Shown here one piece after another: positions 37,294-46,059 of a DNA stretch of 46,598 bases; position 1 is the first letter of the stretch; the number at the start of each line of letters is the position of its first letter. The position numbers were made by a program, and so were the translations under genes. The DNA is from Chromobacterium haemolyticum DSM 19808. Its GTDB lineage: Bacteria; Pseudomonadota; Gammaproteobacteria; Burkholderiales; Chromobacteriaceae. Where the stretch lies: positions 1 to 46,598 of the forward strand of contig NZ_JONK01000035.1 of the NCBI RefSeq assembly GCF_000711885.1, read 5' to 3'. The notes under the pieces were generated by a model. The model searched no databases. It was not told where the DNA came from and saw only the letters and a list, made by a program, of their open reading frames with translations.

Positions 37294-38199
37294 TCACCCG
37301 AACACCAACTTGCGATGCGCGGCGATGCCCGCCAGCGCGCCGTTGCCGATGGCCAGCGCCACGGTGCCGCCCCGATGCGTGATGTCGCCGCAAGCGAACA
37401 CGCCCGGCGTGGAAGTCTCCATTGCGTCGTCGGTCCGCACATACGGCCCCAGCGGCCCCTCCTCTATCGCGCAGCCCAGTTGTTCCGCGACGGGGCTGGA
37501 CAGGCGCATGCGGTTCATCGTGAACAGCCCGTCGAACGCGATCCGGCGCCCATCGGCAAGTTCGACGGTGGCGCGGTCGACAATGCGCGCGATCCGGTCG
37601 CGCACGATCTCAACGCCCCGCCGCGCCAGCGCCTCGCGCTGCTCCTCGTCCGGCTCGAAGCTAGCGTCGGTCAGAAAAACGGTCTGCCCCCACTCCGGCA
37701 TCAACATCGCCGACAAATAGGACAAGGGCCCGCCGCCGAGCACGCCGATGCGGCCCCCATCCAGTTCGTAGCCATGGCAGTAGGGGCAGTGGAACACGCT
37801 TTTCCCCCAGCGTTCCTCCAGGCCCTCCAGTTCCGGCAGCTCGTCCACCACGCCGAAGGCGAGCACCAGCTGGCGCGCTCTGTAGTGTTGCCCGGATGCG
37901 CAGATGAGCGTATAGCCGGCGTCGCTCCGCTCCGCCCGGACCACGCTGTCCTCCCGCCATTGCGCGTTAGGGTAAGCAAGTAGTTGCGCCTTGCCGTCCG
38001 CGGCGATCGCGTCCGGCGAACGTCCGTCCTGGCCGATCACGCCGTGAGATTGAGAGGCGAAGCGGTTGCGGCGCGCGCCGGCATCAATCACCAGCACGCG
38101 GCGGCGCGCGCGCGCGATCTGCAGCGCGGCGGATTGTCCGGCGTGACTGCCGCCGATCACGACGACGTCGAACAACATTGGGGAGGTTTCGGAATTCAT
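37294..38199 (-). CDS. depH: FAD-dependent disulfide oxidoreductase DepH
   Basis: 301-residue flavoprotein of the low-molecular-weight thioredoxin reductase fold. FAD motif VVVIGGSHAGQSAAL (12-26), redox centre C138-P-Y-C141, NAD(P) motif GVLGGGPLS (152-160), and C-terminal FAD motif GVFACGD. This is the group of dithiol oxidases (DepH, HlmI, GliT) that close the disulfide of natural products; DepH forms the FK228 disulfide from the dithiol. The start at 38199 has SD AAGGA; the longer ORF is a shadow of depG. It begins 50 bp after depG. Confidence 0.93.
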   Translation of the reverse strand: MNSETSPMLFDVVVIGGSHAGQSAALQIARARRRVLVIDAGARRNRFASQSHGVIGQDGRSPDAIAADGKAQLLAYPNAQWREDSVVRAERSDAGYTLICASGQHYRARQLVLAFGVVDELPELEGLEERWGKSVFHCPYCHGYELDGGRIGVLGGGPLSYLSAMLMPEWGQTVFLTDASFEPDEEQREALARRGVEIVRDRIARIVDRATVELADGRRIAFDGLFTMNRMRLSSPVAEQLGCAIEEGPLGPYVRTDDAMETSTPGVFACGDITHRGGTVALAIGNGALAGIAAHRKLVFG

Positions 38200-38249
38200 G
38201 GGTCGAGTGTCCTTGATTGGAAATGAATGGGATGGCGCGCGGGCGGCCT

Positions 38250-39215
38250 TCATAGGCGGCCGCCGCCGCATGCTTCCGCCGCGCGGTCCAGCAGCCAGCG
38301 CACGATCAGCTTGGCGCGCGGCACCCGCTGGCCTTCGTCCCGGCGCCGCAGCGCCAGTTGCTGCGTGATTACCGCCAAGCGCAGCAGGCCGTAGGCATAC
38401 CAATAGGCGGGAGCCGTCACCTCGCGTCCGGCCGCCGCCGCGTACAAATCGACCAGCGCCTCGCGCGTCGGCGCGCCCGGCGCGCAGCTCGGCCCGGGCG
38501 CGTCCAGCCGCAACAGCGACGAGTCCCGGCTCTCTATCCAGTAAGCGAGCGCGGCGCCAAGGTCGGCCAGCGGATGGCCGACTGCGGCCAGCTCCCAGTC
38601 GACGACGCCCACCACCCGCGCGGGGTCGCCCGGATCGACGAGGATGTTGTCCAGCTTGTAGTCGTTGTGCAGCCAGGCCGCGGGCGCGGTCTCGGGCATA
38701 CTCTCGGTCAGCCAGTCGGCCACGGCGCTGAAGTCGGCGTCTATCGCCCCGCCCGCCTCCTCCGCGTTCCAGCGCCGCCGCCACTCGCTCAGAATGCGAC
38801 GCAGATAGTCGGGGGGCCGATCGGCGGGCGCGACCTCCAGCGCATGCAGGCTCGCCAGCGTCCCGATGAAGTTTTCCGCGAGCCGGCGCACCGTGTCGGG
38901 AGCGAGCGGCCCGCAAGCCGCCGGCGCGACGCCCTCCAGTTTTTCGACCAGCAACAAGGCGGCGTCGCCGTCCTCATCAACCGCCAGCGGCCTGGGCGCG
39001 AGCCGGAACTGGCCAGCCATCCGCTCAAGGAGCGCGAAACGACGCCGCGCTTCCCGCGCGCCGCCCTCCGGCAGCCAGTAGGCGATGAGCTCGCTGTCGC
39101 CCCCCTGCACCAAAAACACTTCGCTGGCCCGGCCGCCGCCGACGTGCGTCGCGCGCGCGCCCATGCCGGAGCGGCCCAATGCCGCCATCGCCCGCTCCGC
39201 TATTCGCGCGCTCAT
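38250..39215 (-). CDS. depG: APH-fold phosphotransferase DepG
   Basis: 321-residue kinase of the aminoglycoside phosphotransferase fold. The catalytic loop is HNDYKLDN (183-190, Asp185), and the metal-binding Asp206 lies in VVDWELAAVGHPLADL. This layout is that of the APH domain found at the N-terminus of vertebrate ACAD10/ACAD11. Its ATG overlaps the depF stop as ATGA, linking it to the acyl-CoA dehydrogenase. In the dep cluster it is listed as a phosphotransferase; a hydroxyacyl thioester is the likely substrate by analogy. Confidence 0.92.
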   Translation of the reverse strand: MSARIAERAMAALGRSGMGARATHVGGGRASEVFLVQGGDSELIAYWLPEGGAREARRRFALLERMAGQFRLAPRPLAVDEDGDAALLLVEKLEGVAPAACGPLAPDTVRRLAENFIGTLASLHALEVAPADRPPDYLRRILSEWRRRWNAEEAGGAIDADFSAVADWLTESMPETAPAAWLHNDYKLDNILVDPGDPARVVGVVDWELAAVGHPLADLGAALAYWIESRDSSLLRLDAPGPSCAPGAPTREALVDLYAAAAGREVTAPAYWYAYGLLRLAVITQQLALRRRDEGQRVPRAKLIVRWLLDRAAEACGGGRL

Positions 39216-40384
39216 GTCAGCTCCCGGCGGAAGCCGGCCAGCGCATGGCGCGCCACCAGCGCTTTGTGGACTTCGTCCGGGCCGTCGTAAATCCGCCCCG
39301 CTCGTTCATGCCGCCACAACACGTTGAGAATCGTGTCGCCGCTGACGCCCAGCGCGCCTTGCACCTGCAGCGCGTGATCGAGCACGGTCTGCGTTGCGCC
39401 GGCCACGAAAAATTTCGCGATCGAGATGTCGATCTGCGCGCGCTCATGACGGTTTTGCAACCGCGTGGCCGCCTGAGTCACCAGCAGCCGCGCGGCGTCT
39501 ATCGACGCGCGGCTCTCGGCGATCCAGTTCTGCACGGTCTGGCGCGAGGACAACAGCTCTCCCGCCGCCAGCTCCCGACGGCATGCGCGCCTGCACATGA
39601 TGGCGAACGCGCGCTCGCACACGCCAATCCAGCGCGCGCAATGATGCAGCCGCCCGGTGGCGAGCCGGGCCTGCAACACGACGAAGCCCTCTCCCGGCTT
39701 GCCCAGCATCGCATCCTCACCCACCCGGCAATCGTCCAGCTCCAGTTCGCCGTGGCTGGCCCAGCCGCAGCCTTCGTCGCCCATCACGCGCAGATTGCGG
39801 ACATGGTGGAAGCCCGGCGCGTCGGTCGGCACAATGAAGGTGCTGGTGCGCGCGTGCAGCGGCGCGGCCTCGTCGGTGACGGCCAGCACGATGGCGAAGC
39901 CCGCGCCGTCGGCGCCGGACGCGAACCATTTGCGGCCGCTCAAGTGCCAGCCGCCGTCCTTGTACACCGCCGTCGTTTTCAGCGAGGAGGGGTTGGATCC
40001 GGCGGACTCGGGCTCCGTCGCCGCGAAGCAGCTGCGCAGCTCGCCGCGCAGCAGCGGCTCCAGCCAGCGCCGGCGCTGCGCGGGAGTCGCGTACTCCAGC
40101 AGCACGTCGATATTGCCGGCGTCGGGCGCCTGGTAGTTGACCGCGTAATGGCCCAGCGGCGAGGCGCCCAGCAGTTCGCCTACTTCCACCAGCTCAAGCA
40201 GGCTCAAGCCCAGGCCGCCGTCCGCGCGCGGCACCTGCGGCAGCCAGACGCCTTTCATCCGGTTGCTCTCGCGGATGCCGCTCATCAGCCGTTCAAGGGT
40301 TTCGAAATCGCCGTTGGCGAGCGCCGCCTCCGGTTCCGCCAGCGCCGCTTCAACGGCGGCGAATGCCTTCACTCGTGTATTCAT
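39212..40384 (-). CDS. depF: FadE2-like acyl-CoA dehydrogenase DepF
   Basis: 390-residue flavin enzyme of the acyl-CoA dehydrogenase family. FAD/substrate segment FAATEPESAGSNPSS (120-134), middle beta domain with GRKWFASGA, and C-terminal RIYDGPDEVHKALVARH (364-380). The catalytic position holds Asp367 in YDGPDEVH, the FadE2/ACAD10-11 subtype, instead of the Glu of ordinary beta-oxidation enzymes. It overlaps depE and depG by ATGA junctions. In FK228 synthesis it is thought to act on the cysteine-derived starter. Confidence 0.93.
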   Translation of the reverse strand: MNTRVKAFAAVEAALAEPEAALANGDFETLERLMSGIRESNRMKGVWLPQVPRADGGLGLSLLELVEVGELLGASPLGHYAVNYQAPDAGNIDVLLEYATPAQRRRWLEPLLRGELRSCFAATEPESAGSNPSSLKTTAVYKDGGWHLSGRKWFASGADGAGFAIVLAVTDEAAPLHARTSTFIVPTDAPGFHHVRNLRVMGDEGCGWASHGELELDDCRVGEDAMLGKPGEGFVVLQARLATGRLHHCARWIGVCERAFAIMCRRACRRELAAGELLSSRQTVQNWIAESRASIDAARLLVTQAATRLQNRHERAQIDISIAKFFVAGATQTVLDHALQVQGALGVSGDTILNVLWRHERAGRIYDGPDEVHKALVARHALAGFRRELT

Positions 40385-43300
40385 TGTTCTTCCTCGGTTT
40401 GCTTCACGGAAACGGATCGGCGCGCGGCGGCTTCCGCGGCGCGCAAAGCGGCGGCTAGCCCGTTGACGAACGGGCGGCGCATGATGCCGATATGGTCGCC
40501 GGCCAGGCGAACCACCGTCGCCGCGCCCGAAGCCGCCTGACGCCAGCCGTTGATGAGCGCTTCACCATCCCCGTCGGCGGCCACGATCACGTGCAAGGCT
40601 CCCGCATAAGGCGTCGCCGGTGTGTAATCGGTCAGCGAATGCACAATGAAGGCGCGCACGCGCGCCGCGAATTCGGGCAGGCCGAGCGCCTCCGGCACCG
40701 CGCCCGCCTCGACCAAGCGCTCGCGCAAATGTTCGACTCTCCGCGCATCGTCCAGCGCGTCGAATTCGCCTTCGTCGAACACCAGTTCGGCGTCGGCCAG
40801 GCGCGCGAAGCTGTTGCCGATCTCCGCGACCCAACGGCCGCCTTGCCAATCCTGTTTCCGCGACTGCGCCGCCGGCCCCGGCGGCAAACTGTCCACCACC
40901 GCGACCCAGTCCACCGCCTCGCCCTGTCCGGCCAATTGCCGGGCAACCTCAAAAGCGACCCAACCTCCAAAGGAATGACCGCCGAGACGATACGGGCCGT
41001 AAGGCTGCACCCGCCGGATGTCCGCGATCAGCGCCGTCGCCATCGCTTCCACGCTGCCGGCGTCGCCGGGCAGCGTCATGCCCCACACCGAGAAGGCATT
41101 CGGCAACTCGGCCGCGAGCGCGCGCAGATACGGCACATGGCCGCCCGCGCCAGGCGCGAAGAACAGCGGCGGCGCGTCGCCCTGCGAGGACAAGGCGACG
41201 AGCGAGCCGACCCGGGCGCCGTCTTCGCCCGCGCCGTCTGTCTCAATGACGCGGGCTTGCTCGGCCACCGTCTGTGCCGTCAGCAAGCGAGCCACCACCG
41301 CTGAGTTCAGCCCAAACGCCCGGCCGGCGCGGGAGCAGATCCGCAACATCAGCAGCGAGTCTCCGCCCAACGCCACAAAATCGCTGTCGTCGGACGGCGG
41401 TTCGCGCTTGAGCACGGCTGCCCATAGCGCCCTCAGCTCGCGTCGCAGGGCCGCGCCGCTAGGCCGCGCCGCCGCGGCCCTCCCGGCGGCGGCCGGCGTC
41501 GCGGCGGTAGAGGCCCCGCTCCGGCGCTCTCCGCCGTCCGCCCTTATCGCGCCGACGGCGCCTGCGCCCTCTGCCGCGGGCTCGCCTAGCAGCGTTCGCA
41601 AGGCGTCCGCGTAGAGAGCCGCGAAGCGGTTGACGGTCGCCGTAGAGAAATACCCGCGCGACGGGACCAGCGTGATCCGCAGTGCGCGCTGCCGGCCGTC
41701 GAAGCTGCTCTGCACCACCAGCGGCACATTAGTCATATCGCTCGCATAGCCGTCGGAAACCTCGATGTCGCGCACCGCTTCCTCCAGAGCGCGGAAATGC
41801 GTGAAGTTGAACAGCGCGTCGAACACCGTGCCGGCCTGTCGATGCAATTCGATCAAGGGATAGCGCCGGCGACTGAAGACTTCCAGCTCGGCCGACTGCA
41901 CCGCGCGCACCAACGCGACGGCGTCGAAGGCGCCGGCCGGAAAGTCGAAACCCAGCGGCAGACTGTTCAGGAACAGGCCCAGCACCCGATCGCCGTCAAC
42001 ACCCTCGCTGCGGCCGTTGAACACCACGCCGCTGGTCACCGAGGATGCGCCTGCGATGCGCGACAAGGCGAGCAGATGGGCTGTCAGCAGCACGCTTTTC
42101 ACTGATGCGCCCGCGCTCGCGGCAAGCGCTTCCAGGCCAGCCGACTGGGCCGCCGAAATGGGCACTTCGACCGGCTCCGCGTCGCCGCCCGGCTCCCGCG
42201 CCAGCCGTGTGACCGGCAAGGATTGCAGACGCGCGCGCCACCAATCGCGCAGCGATTCCGAACGCGCCGCCTCGCGCTCCCGCTCGACGAAATCGCGGAA
42301 CCGGCTCGCGGGCGCAGCCAGCGTCAGCGGCCGGCCGGCCAGCCGCGCCGAATAGTCGGAGATCAGCTCGGAGAGCAGCAGGTTGAAACTCCAGCCGTCC
42401 AGAATCGCGTGGTGCTTGGTCACGCCGATGTGCATCGCCTCTTCGCTCAAGCGGTACACGGCGAAGCGGATCAGCGGCGGACGCTCGACGTCGAAGCGCC
42501 GGCCCCGCTCGGCTTCGCGCCAATCTCGAATCCGCGCGTCCTGCCGCTCCGGGTCCAGGCCTCGCCAATCGCAGACCGTCAGCGGCAAAGGCACTTGACG
42601 ATGCACGTACTGCAGCGGCTCCTCGTCGGCCGCGAGGTCGAAAGCGGTGCGCAGCGCCGGATGGCGTTCAAAGGCGCCGCGGAGCGCCGCCTCTAGCGCG
42701 GCAGCGTCGAATGGCAGAGCCAGACGCTGGCCGTTGACGTTGTGGTAAGCCGAGTCCTGGCCGTGCCGCATCTCGTTGGCGAGCATCGCCATCTGCATTG
42801 CGCTGAGCGGATAGGCGTCCTCGTGGACGGCATCTAGCGGCGGTGCGCTCGCGGCCGGCGGCGCCGAGTCCGCCTGCCGGACGCGCGGCGCGAGCCGCTC
42901 TATGGTCAGCGAGCGCATCAAATCGTCCAGCGAAAAATCGATGTTGACCTTGTGCGCGGCGGACAGGATCTGAATGCTCAGGATGGAGTCGCCGCCCAGC
43001 TCGAAAAAGTTGTCGGTAACGCCGATAGGCGAGCGTTTGAGCACGGACTCGAACACACCGACCAGCGCCTGCTCCACCGCGTTGCGCGGCGCTATGCGCG
43101 GACGCGCCGCGTCGGCGTCCGCCGCCAGCGCGCCGGCCAGCCTGCGGCGATCCAGCTTGCCGTTGCTCGTCAGCGGAATCGCGTCCATCTCGACCACACG
43201 CGCCGGCACCGCGTGCGGCGGCAGGCGCTGGGCAAGCCAGTCCCGCAGCGCGGAACCGGACACGCGCGCCGAACCGCGCGCCACCACAAAACCCGCCAAT

Positions 43301-46059
43301 TGGGCGTGGCCGTCTATGGTCGCGTCGTCGACCATGACCGCCGCCGCGGCGACATCCGGATGCCCGGCCAGCGTCGCCTCCACTTCGCCCAGCTCGATGC
43401 GGAAACCGCGGATCTTGACCTGGTCGTCGATGCGGCCCAGATAGTCCAGCTCGCCGCGCGCGTCGAAGCGCCCTAGGTCTCCGCTGCGATAAAGCCGCTC
43501 GCCGGGCAGGAACGGGTCCGCGATGAAACGCTCGCGGTCGAGCTCGGGGCGATTGTGGTAACCGCGCGCCACGCCCTCCCCGCCCACGTGAATTTCGCCC
43601 GGCACGCCCGGCGGCACCGGATGCCCGGCGGCGTCAAGCAGGTAGACGCGGTAGCCCGGCAAGGGCCGGCCCACAGGGCTGCGCGACGACTGCGCGTCGC
43701 CCGGGCCCAATACGCGCTCGGTGACATGCACCGTGGTCTCGGTGATGCCGTAGAGATTGACCAGCGCCACCCCGCCCGCATCGTTCAGGCAGGCGGCGAA
43801 CTGGCTGGGAATCGTCGCCTCGCCGCCAAAGAACACATAGCGCAAGCCGGCCGGCAAAGGCCGCCGCGCGTCGTCCAGCGCGCGCAGCAGTTGCTTGAAA
43901 GCGCTGGGGGTCTGGCTCAGCATCGTGACGCCCTCGCGTTCCAGCAGCGCGAGAAATTCGTCCGGCGTGCGCGAGCAGCGGTAAGGCACGATTTCCAGCC
44001 GTCCGCCATGCAGCAAGGCGCCCCAGATTTCCCATACCGAGAAATCGAAGGCATAGGAATGGAACAAGGTCCATACGTCCGACGGTCCAATGCCGTAGCT
44101 CCGGCGCGTGGCCGCGAACAAATGGTCCGCGTTGCGGTGCTCCACGCACACGCCTTTAGGCTGCCCGGTCGAACCCGAGGTGTAGATCACATAGCATAGG
44201 TCCGCGGGCGAAGTGTCTCGCGGCGGCGGCGCGTCTTCGCGCTCGTCGGGCGCCGCCGCATCCCCCATCCCGATCAGAACCCCGCCGAAGTCCCCGAAGC
44301 GATCTCGCGCCTCCTCGCCGCAGATCAGCGCGCCGGCGCCGATATCGTCCAGCATCCATGCGAGGCGTTCCGAGGGATGGTCGAGATCCAGCGGCACGTA
44401 AAAGGCGCCCGCCTTCAGCACGGCCAGAATCGCGACGACGCTGTCCATGCCGCGCCCAAACGCCAGCGCGACAGGCGCGTTGCCGCGCACCCCGGCCGCG
44501 TCCAGCCGCCAGGCCAGCCGGTTGGCGCGGCGATCCAGTTCCGCGTAAGTGAGCGTCTCGCCGTCGCATTTCAGCGCGACGGCGTCCGGCCGCGAGCGCG
44601 CTTGCGCCTCAAAACGGCGATGCAGGCACTGGCGCTCCGCATCGTCCGCGCGACGGGCCGCCGCGTTCCAGCGCGCGGCCAGCGCGCCGCCAGCTTCGTC
44701 GCCCAACAGCGACACCCGCGCGACGCTCAGCGCCGGGCCGCCGCGTTCGAACTGGCCCAACACCCCCGCCAGCATCTCGACGACCCGCTCCGCCGACGCC
44801 GCCGAAATCCGCTGGCGGTCGAAATGCAGACGCAGGCTCAAACGCTCGCCGGGAATCGCCACCACGGTCAGCGGGTAATTGGTCTGCTCGACCACCTCGA
44901 CATCGCTCACGCCCAGTTGCTCGCGATAGCGTTTCGCATCCGCCCGCGCCGGGTAGTTCTCAAACACCACCAGGCTCTCGAACAAGGGCGCGCCGGGAGC
45001 GACTCCGCTCCAGCCCGGAATCGCGTGCAGCGGGGTATACGCATAGGCTTCGGTGTCGACGTGCTGGCGATGCAGCCGCCGCAGCCAGTCGCCCAGCGTC
45101 AGTTCAAGGTCGACGGACGCGCGCGTCGGCAGCGCGTTGACAAAGAGCCCCACCATCTGCTCGACGCCGCGCAGCGCCGCCGGCCGGCCGGACACGGTGG
45201 TGCCGAACACCACGTCGTCGCGGCCGCTCGCGCGCGCCAACAACAAGGCCCAGGCGGCCTGGATCACCGTGCTCTGCGTGAGCTCGCACTCTCGCGCCAA
45301 ACGCTGCAAACCCTCGCTCGTGCGCGCGTCGAGCTCGCGTTCTATCAGACCGTGGCCGGGCGCGCGGTCCGGACGCGCGTCGTCGGCGAACGGCAGGGGC
45401 GTGGCCGAGCACACATCGCCCAGCCGCGCTCGCCAGAAAGCCTCGGCCTCGGCGCCGTCCTGTTCGTCCAACCAGCGCAGGAAGGCGCTGTACGGCTGGG
45501 GCGGCGGCATAGCCGGAACGGCGCTGCGCCGGTAAGTGTCGTAAAAGGCGAGCGCCTCCCCCAGCACGATCTGCACCGACCAACCATCCAGCAGCAGATG
45601 GTGATAGCTCCACACGAACTCGTAGCGCTCCTCTCCGGTGCGGAATAAGGCGCAACGCATCAGCGGCGCGCGGCTCAGGTGAAAACCGGGACGCCGGTCC
45701 GCGTCCCGATAGGCGGCGAGACGGCGCTGCTGCTCCTCTTGGTCAAACGCCCGCCAGTCCTCCTCCACCCACGGCAGTTCGACGTCGCGGAAGACCACTT
45801 GCACCGGCTTGGACGGGCCGTCCCACAAAAAGCCGGTGCGCAGCACGCCGTGCCGCGCGACCACCGCCTCCAGCGCGCGCCGGTAATCGGCGGCGTTGAG
45901 CGCGGCGTGGAAGGAGCAAGCCACCTGTTCGTAATAGACTCCGGACTCCGGCGCCTTCAGCGTATGAAACAGCAGGCCCTGTTGCGTCGGCGTCAACGGC
46001 AGCATGGTCTCGACTTTCGAGCGGGCTTGCTGTGCGGTATTCGATAATGTTTGGTTCAT
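40381..46059 (-). CDS. depE: Terminal NRPS DepE (C-A-PCP-C-PCP-TE)
   Basis: 1892 residues from the ATG at 46059, which overlaps the depD stop. Domains: C1 about 18-450 (HHLLLDG 153-159, of the type that accepts a D-residue donor); A about 475-975 (YTSGSTGQPKG 626-636, YRSGDLGR 857-864, NGKLDRR 966-972); PCP1 with Ser1025 in LGGDS; C2 about 1082-1490 (HHAILDG 1216-1222); an Ala/Gly-rich linker (about 1491-1535) where an A domain would be; PCP2 with Ser1568 in LGGDS; TE about 1628-1875 with Ser1696 (GHSFG), Asp1723 and His1856. The readable selectivity residues are DFWSFGLVHK, close to threonine-type codes. In FK228 this protein adds dehydrobutyrine (from Thr) and L-Val, and the TE closes the ring. 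Confidence 0.95.
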   Translation of the reverse strand: MNQTLSNTAQQARSKVETMLPLTPTQQGLLFHTLKAPESGVYYEQVACSFHAALNAADYRRALEAVVARHGVLRTGFLWDGPSKPVQVVFRDVELPWVEEDWRAFDQEEQQRRLAAYRDADRRPGFHLSRAPLMRCALFRTGEERYEFVWSYHHLLLDGWSVQIVLGEALAFYDTYRRSAVPAMPPPQPYSAFLRWLDEQDGAEAEAFWRARLGDVCSATPLPFADDARPDRAPGHGLIERELDARTSEGLQRLARECELTQSTVIQAAWALLLARASGRDDVVFGTTVSGRPAALRGVEQMVGLFVNALPTRASVDLELTLGDWLRRLHRQHVDTEAYAYTPLHAIPGWSGVAPGAPLFESLVVFENYPARADAKRYREQLGVSDVEVVEQTNYPLTVVAIPGERLSLRLHFDRQRISAASAERVVEMLAGVLGQFERGGPALSVARVSLLGDEAGGALAARWNAAARRADDAERQCLHRRFEAQARSRPDAVALKCDGETLTYAELDRRANRLAWRLDAAGVRGNAPVALAFGRGMDSVVAILAVLKAGAFYVPLDLDHPSERLAWMLDDIGAGALICGEEARDRFGDFGGVLIGMGDAAAPDEREDAPPPRDTSPADLCYVIYTSGSTGQPKGVCVEHRNADHLFAATRRSYGIGPSDVWTLFHSYAFDFSVWEIWGALLHGGRLEIVPYRCSRTPDEFLALLEREGVTMLSQTPSAFKQLLRALDDARRPLPAGLRYVFFGGEATIPSQFAACLNDAGGVALVNLYGITETTVHVTERVLGPGDAQSSRSPVGRPLPGYRVYLLDAAGHPVPPGVPGEIHVGGEGVARGYHNRPELDRERFIADPFLPGERLYRSGDLGRFDARGELDYLGRIDDQVKIRGFRIELGEVEATLAGHPDVAAAAVMVDDATIDGHAQLAGFVVARGSARVSGSALRDWLAQRLPPHAVPARVVEMDAIPLTSNGKLDRRRLAGALAADADAARPRIAPRNAVEQALVGVFESVLKRSPIGVTDNFFELGGDSILSIQILSAAHKVNIDFSLDDLMRSLTIERLAPRVRQADSAPPAASAPPLDAVHEDAYPLSAMQMAMLANEMRHGQDSAYHNVNGQRLALPFDAAALEAALRGAFERHPALRTAFDLAADEEPLQYVHRQVPLPLTVCDWRGLDPERQDARIRDWREAERGRRFDVERPPLIRFAVYRLSEEAMHIGVTKHHAILDGWSFNLLLSELISDYSARLAGRPLTLAAPASRFRDFVEREREAARSESLRDWWRARLQSLPVTRLAREPGGDAEPVEVPISAAQSAGLEALAASAGASVKSVLLTAHLLALSRIAGASSVTSGVVFNGRSEGVDGDRVLGLFLNSLPLGFDFPAGAFDAVALVRAVQSAELEVFSRRRYPLIELHRQAGTVFDALFNFTHFRALEEAVRDIEVSDGYASDMTNVPLVVQSSFDGRQRALRITLVPSRGYFSTATVNRFAALYADALRTLLGEPAAEGAGAVGAIRADGGERRSGASTAATPAAAGRAAAARPSGAALRRELRALWAAVLKREPPSDDSDFVALGGDSLLMLRICSRAGRAFGLNSAVVARLLTAQTVAEQARVIETDGAGEDGARVGSLVALSSQGDAPPLFFAPGAGGHVPYLRALAAELPNAFSVWGMTLPGDAGSVEAMATALIADIRRVQPYGPYRLGGHSFGGWVAFEVARQLAGQGEAVDWVAVVDSLPPGPAAQSRKQDWQGGRWVAEIGNSFARLADAELVFDEGEFDALDDARRVEHLRERLVEAGAVPEALGLPEFAARVRAFIVHSLTDYTPATPYAGALHVIVAADGDGEALINGWRQAASGAATVVRLAGDHIGIMRRPFVNGLAAALRAAEAAARRSVSVKQTEEEQ

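Noticed and set aside
38202-38916. N-terminal 239 codons of the long frame that contains depH
   Set aside because: Arg/Gly-rich shadow of depG; the FAD motif needs a start at 38199, which has an SD.
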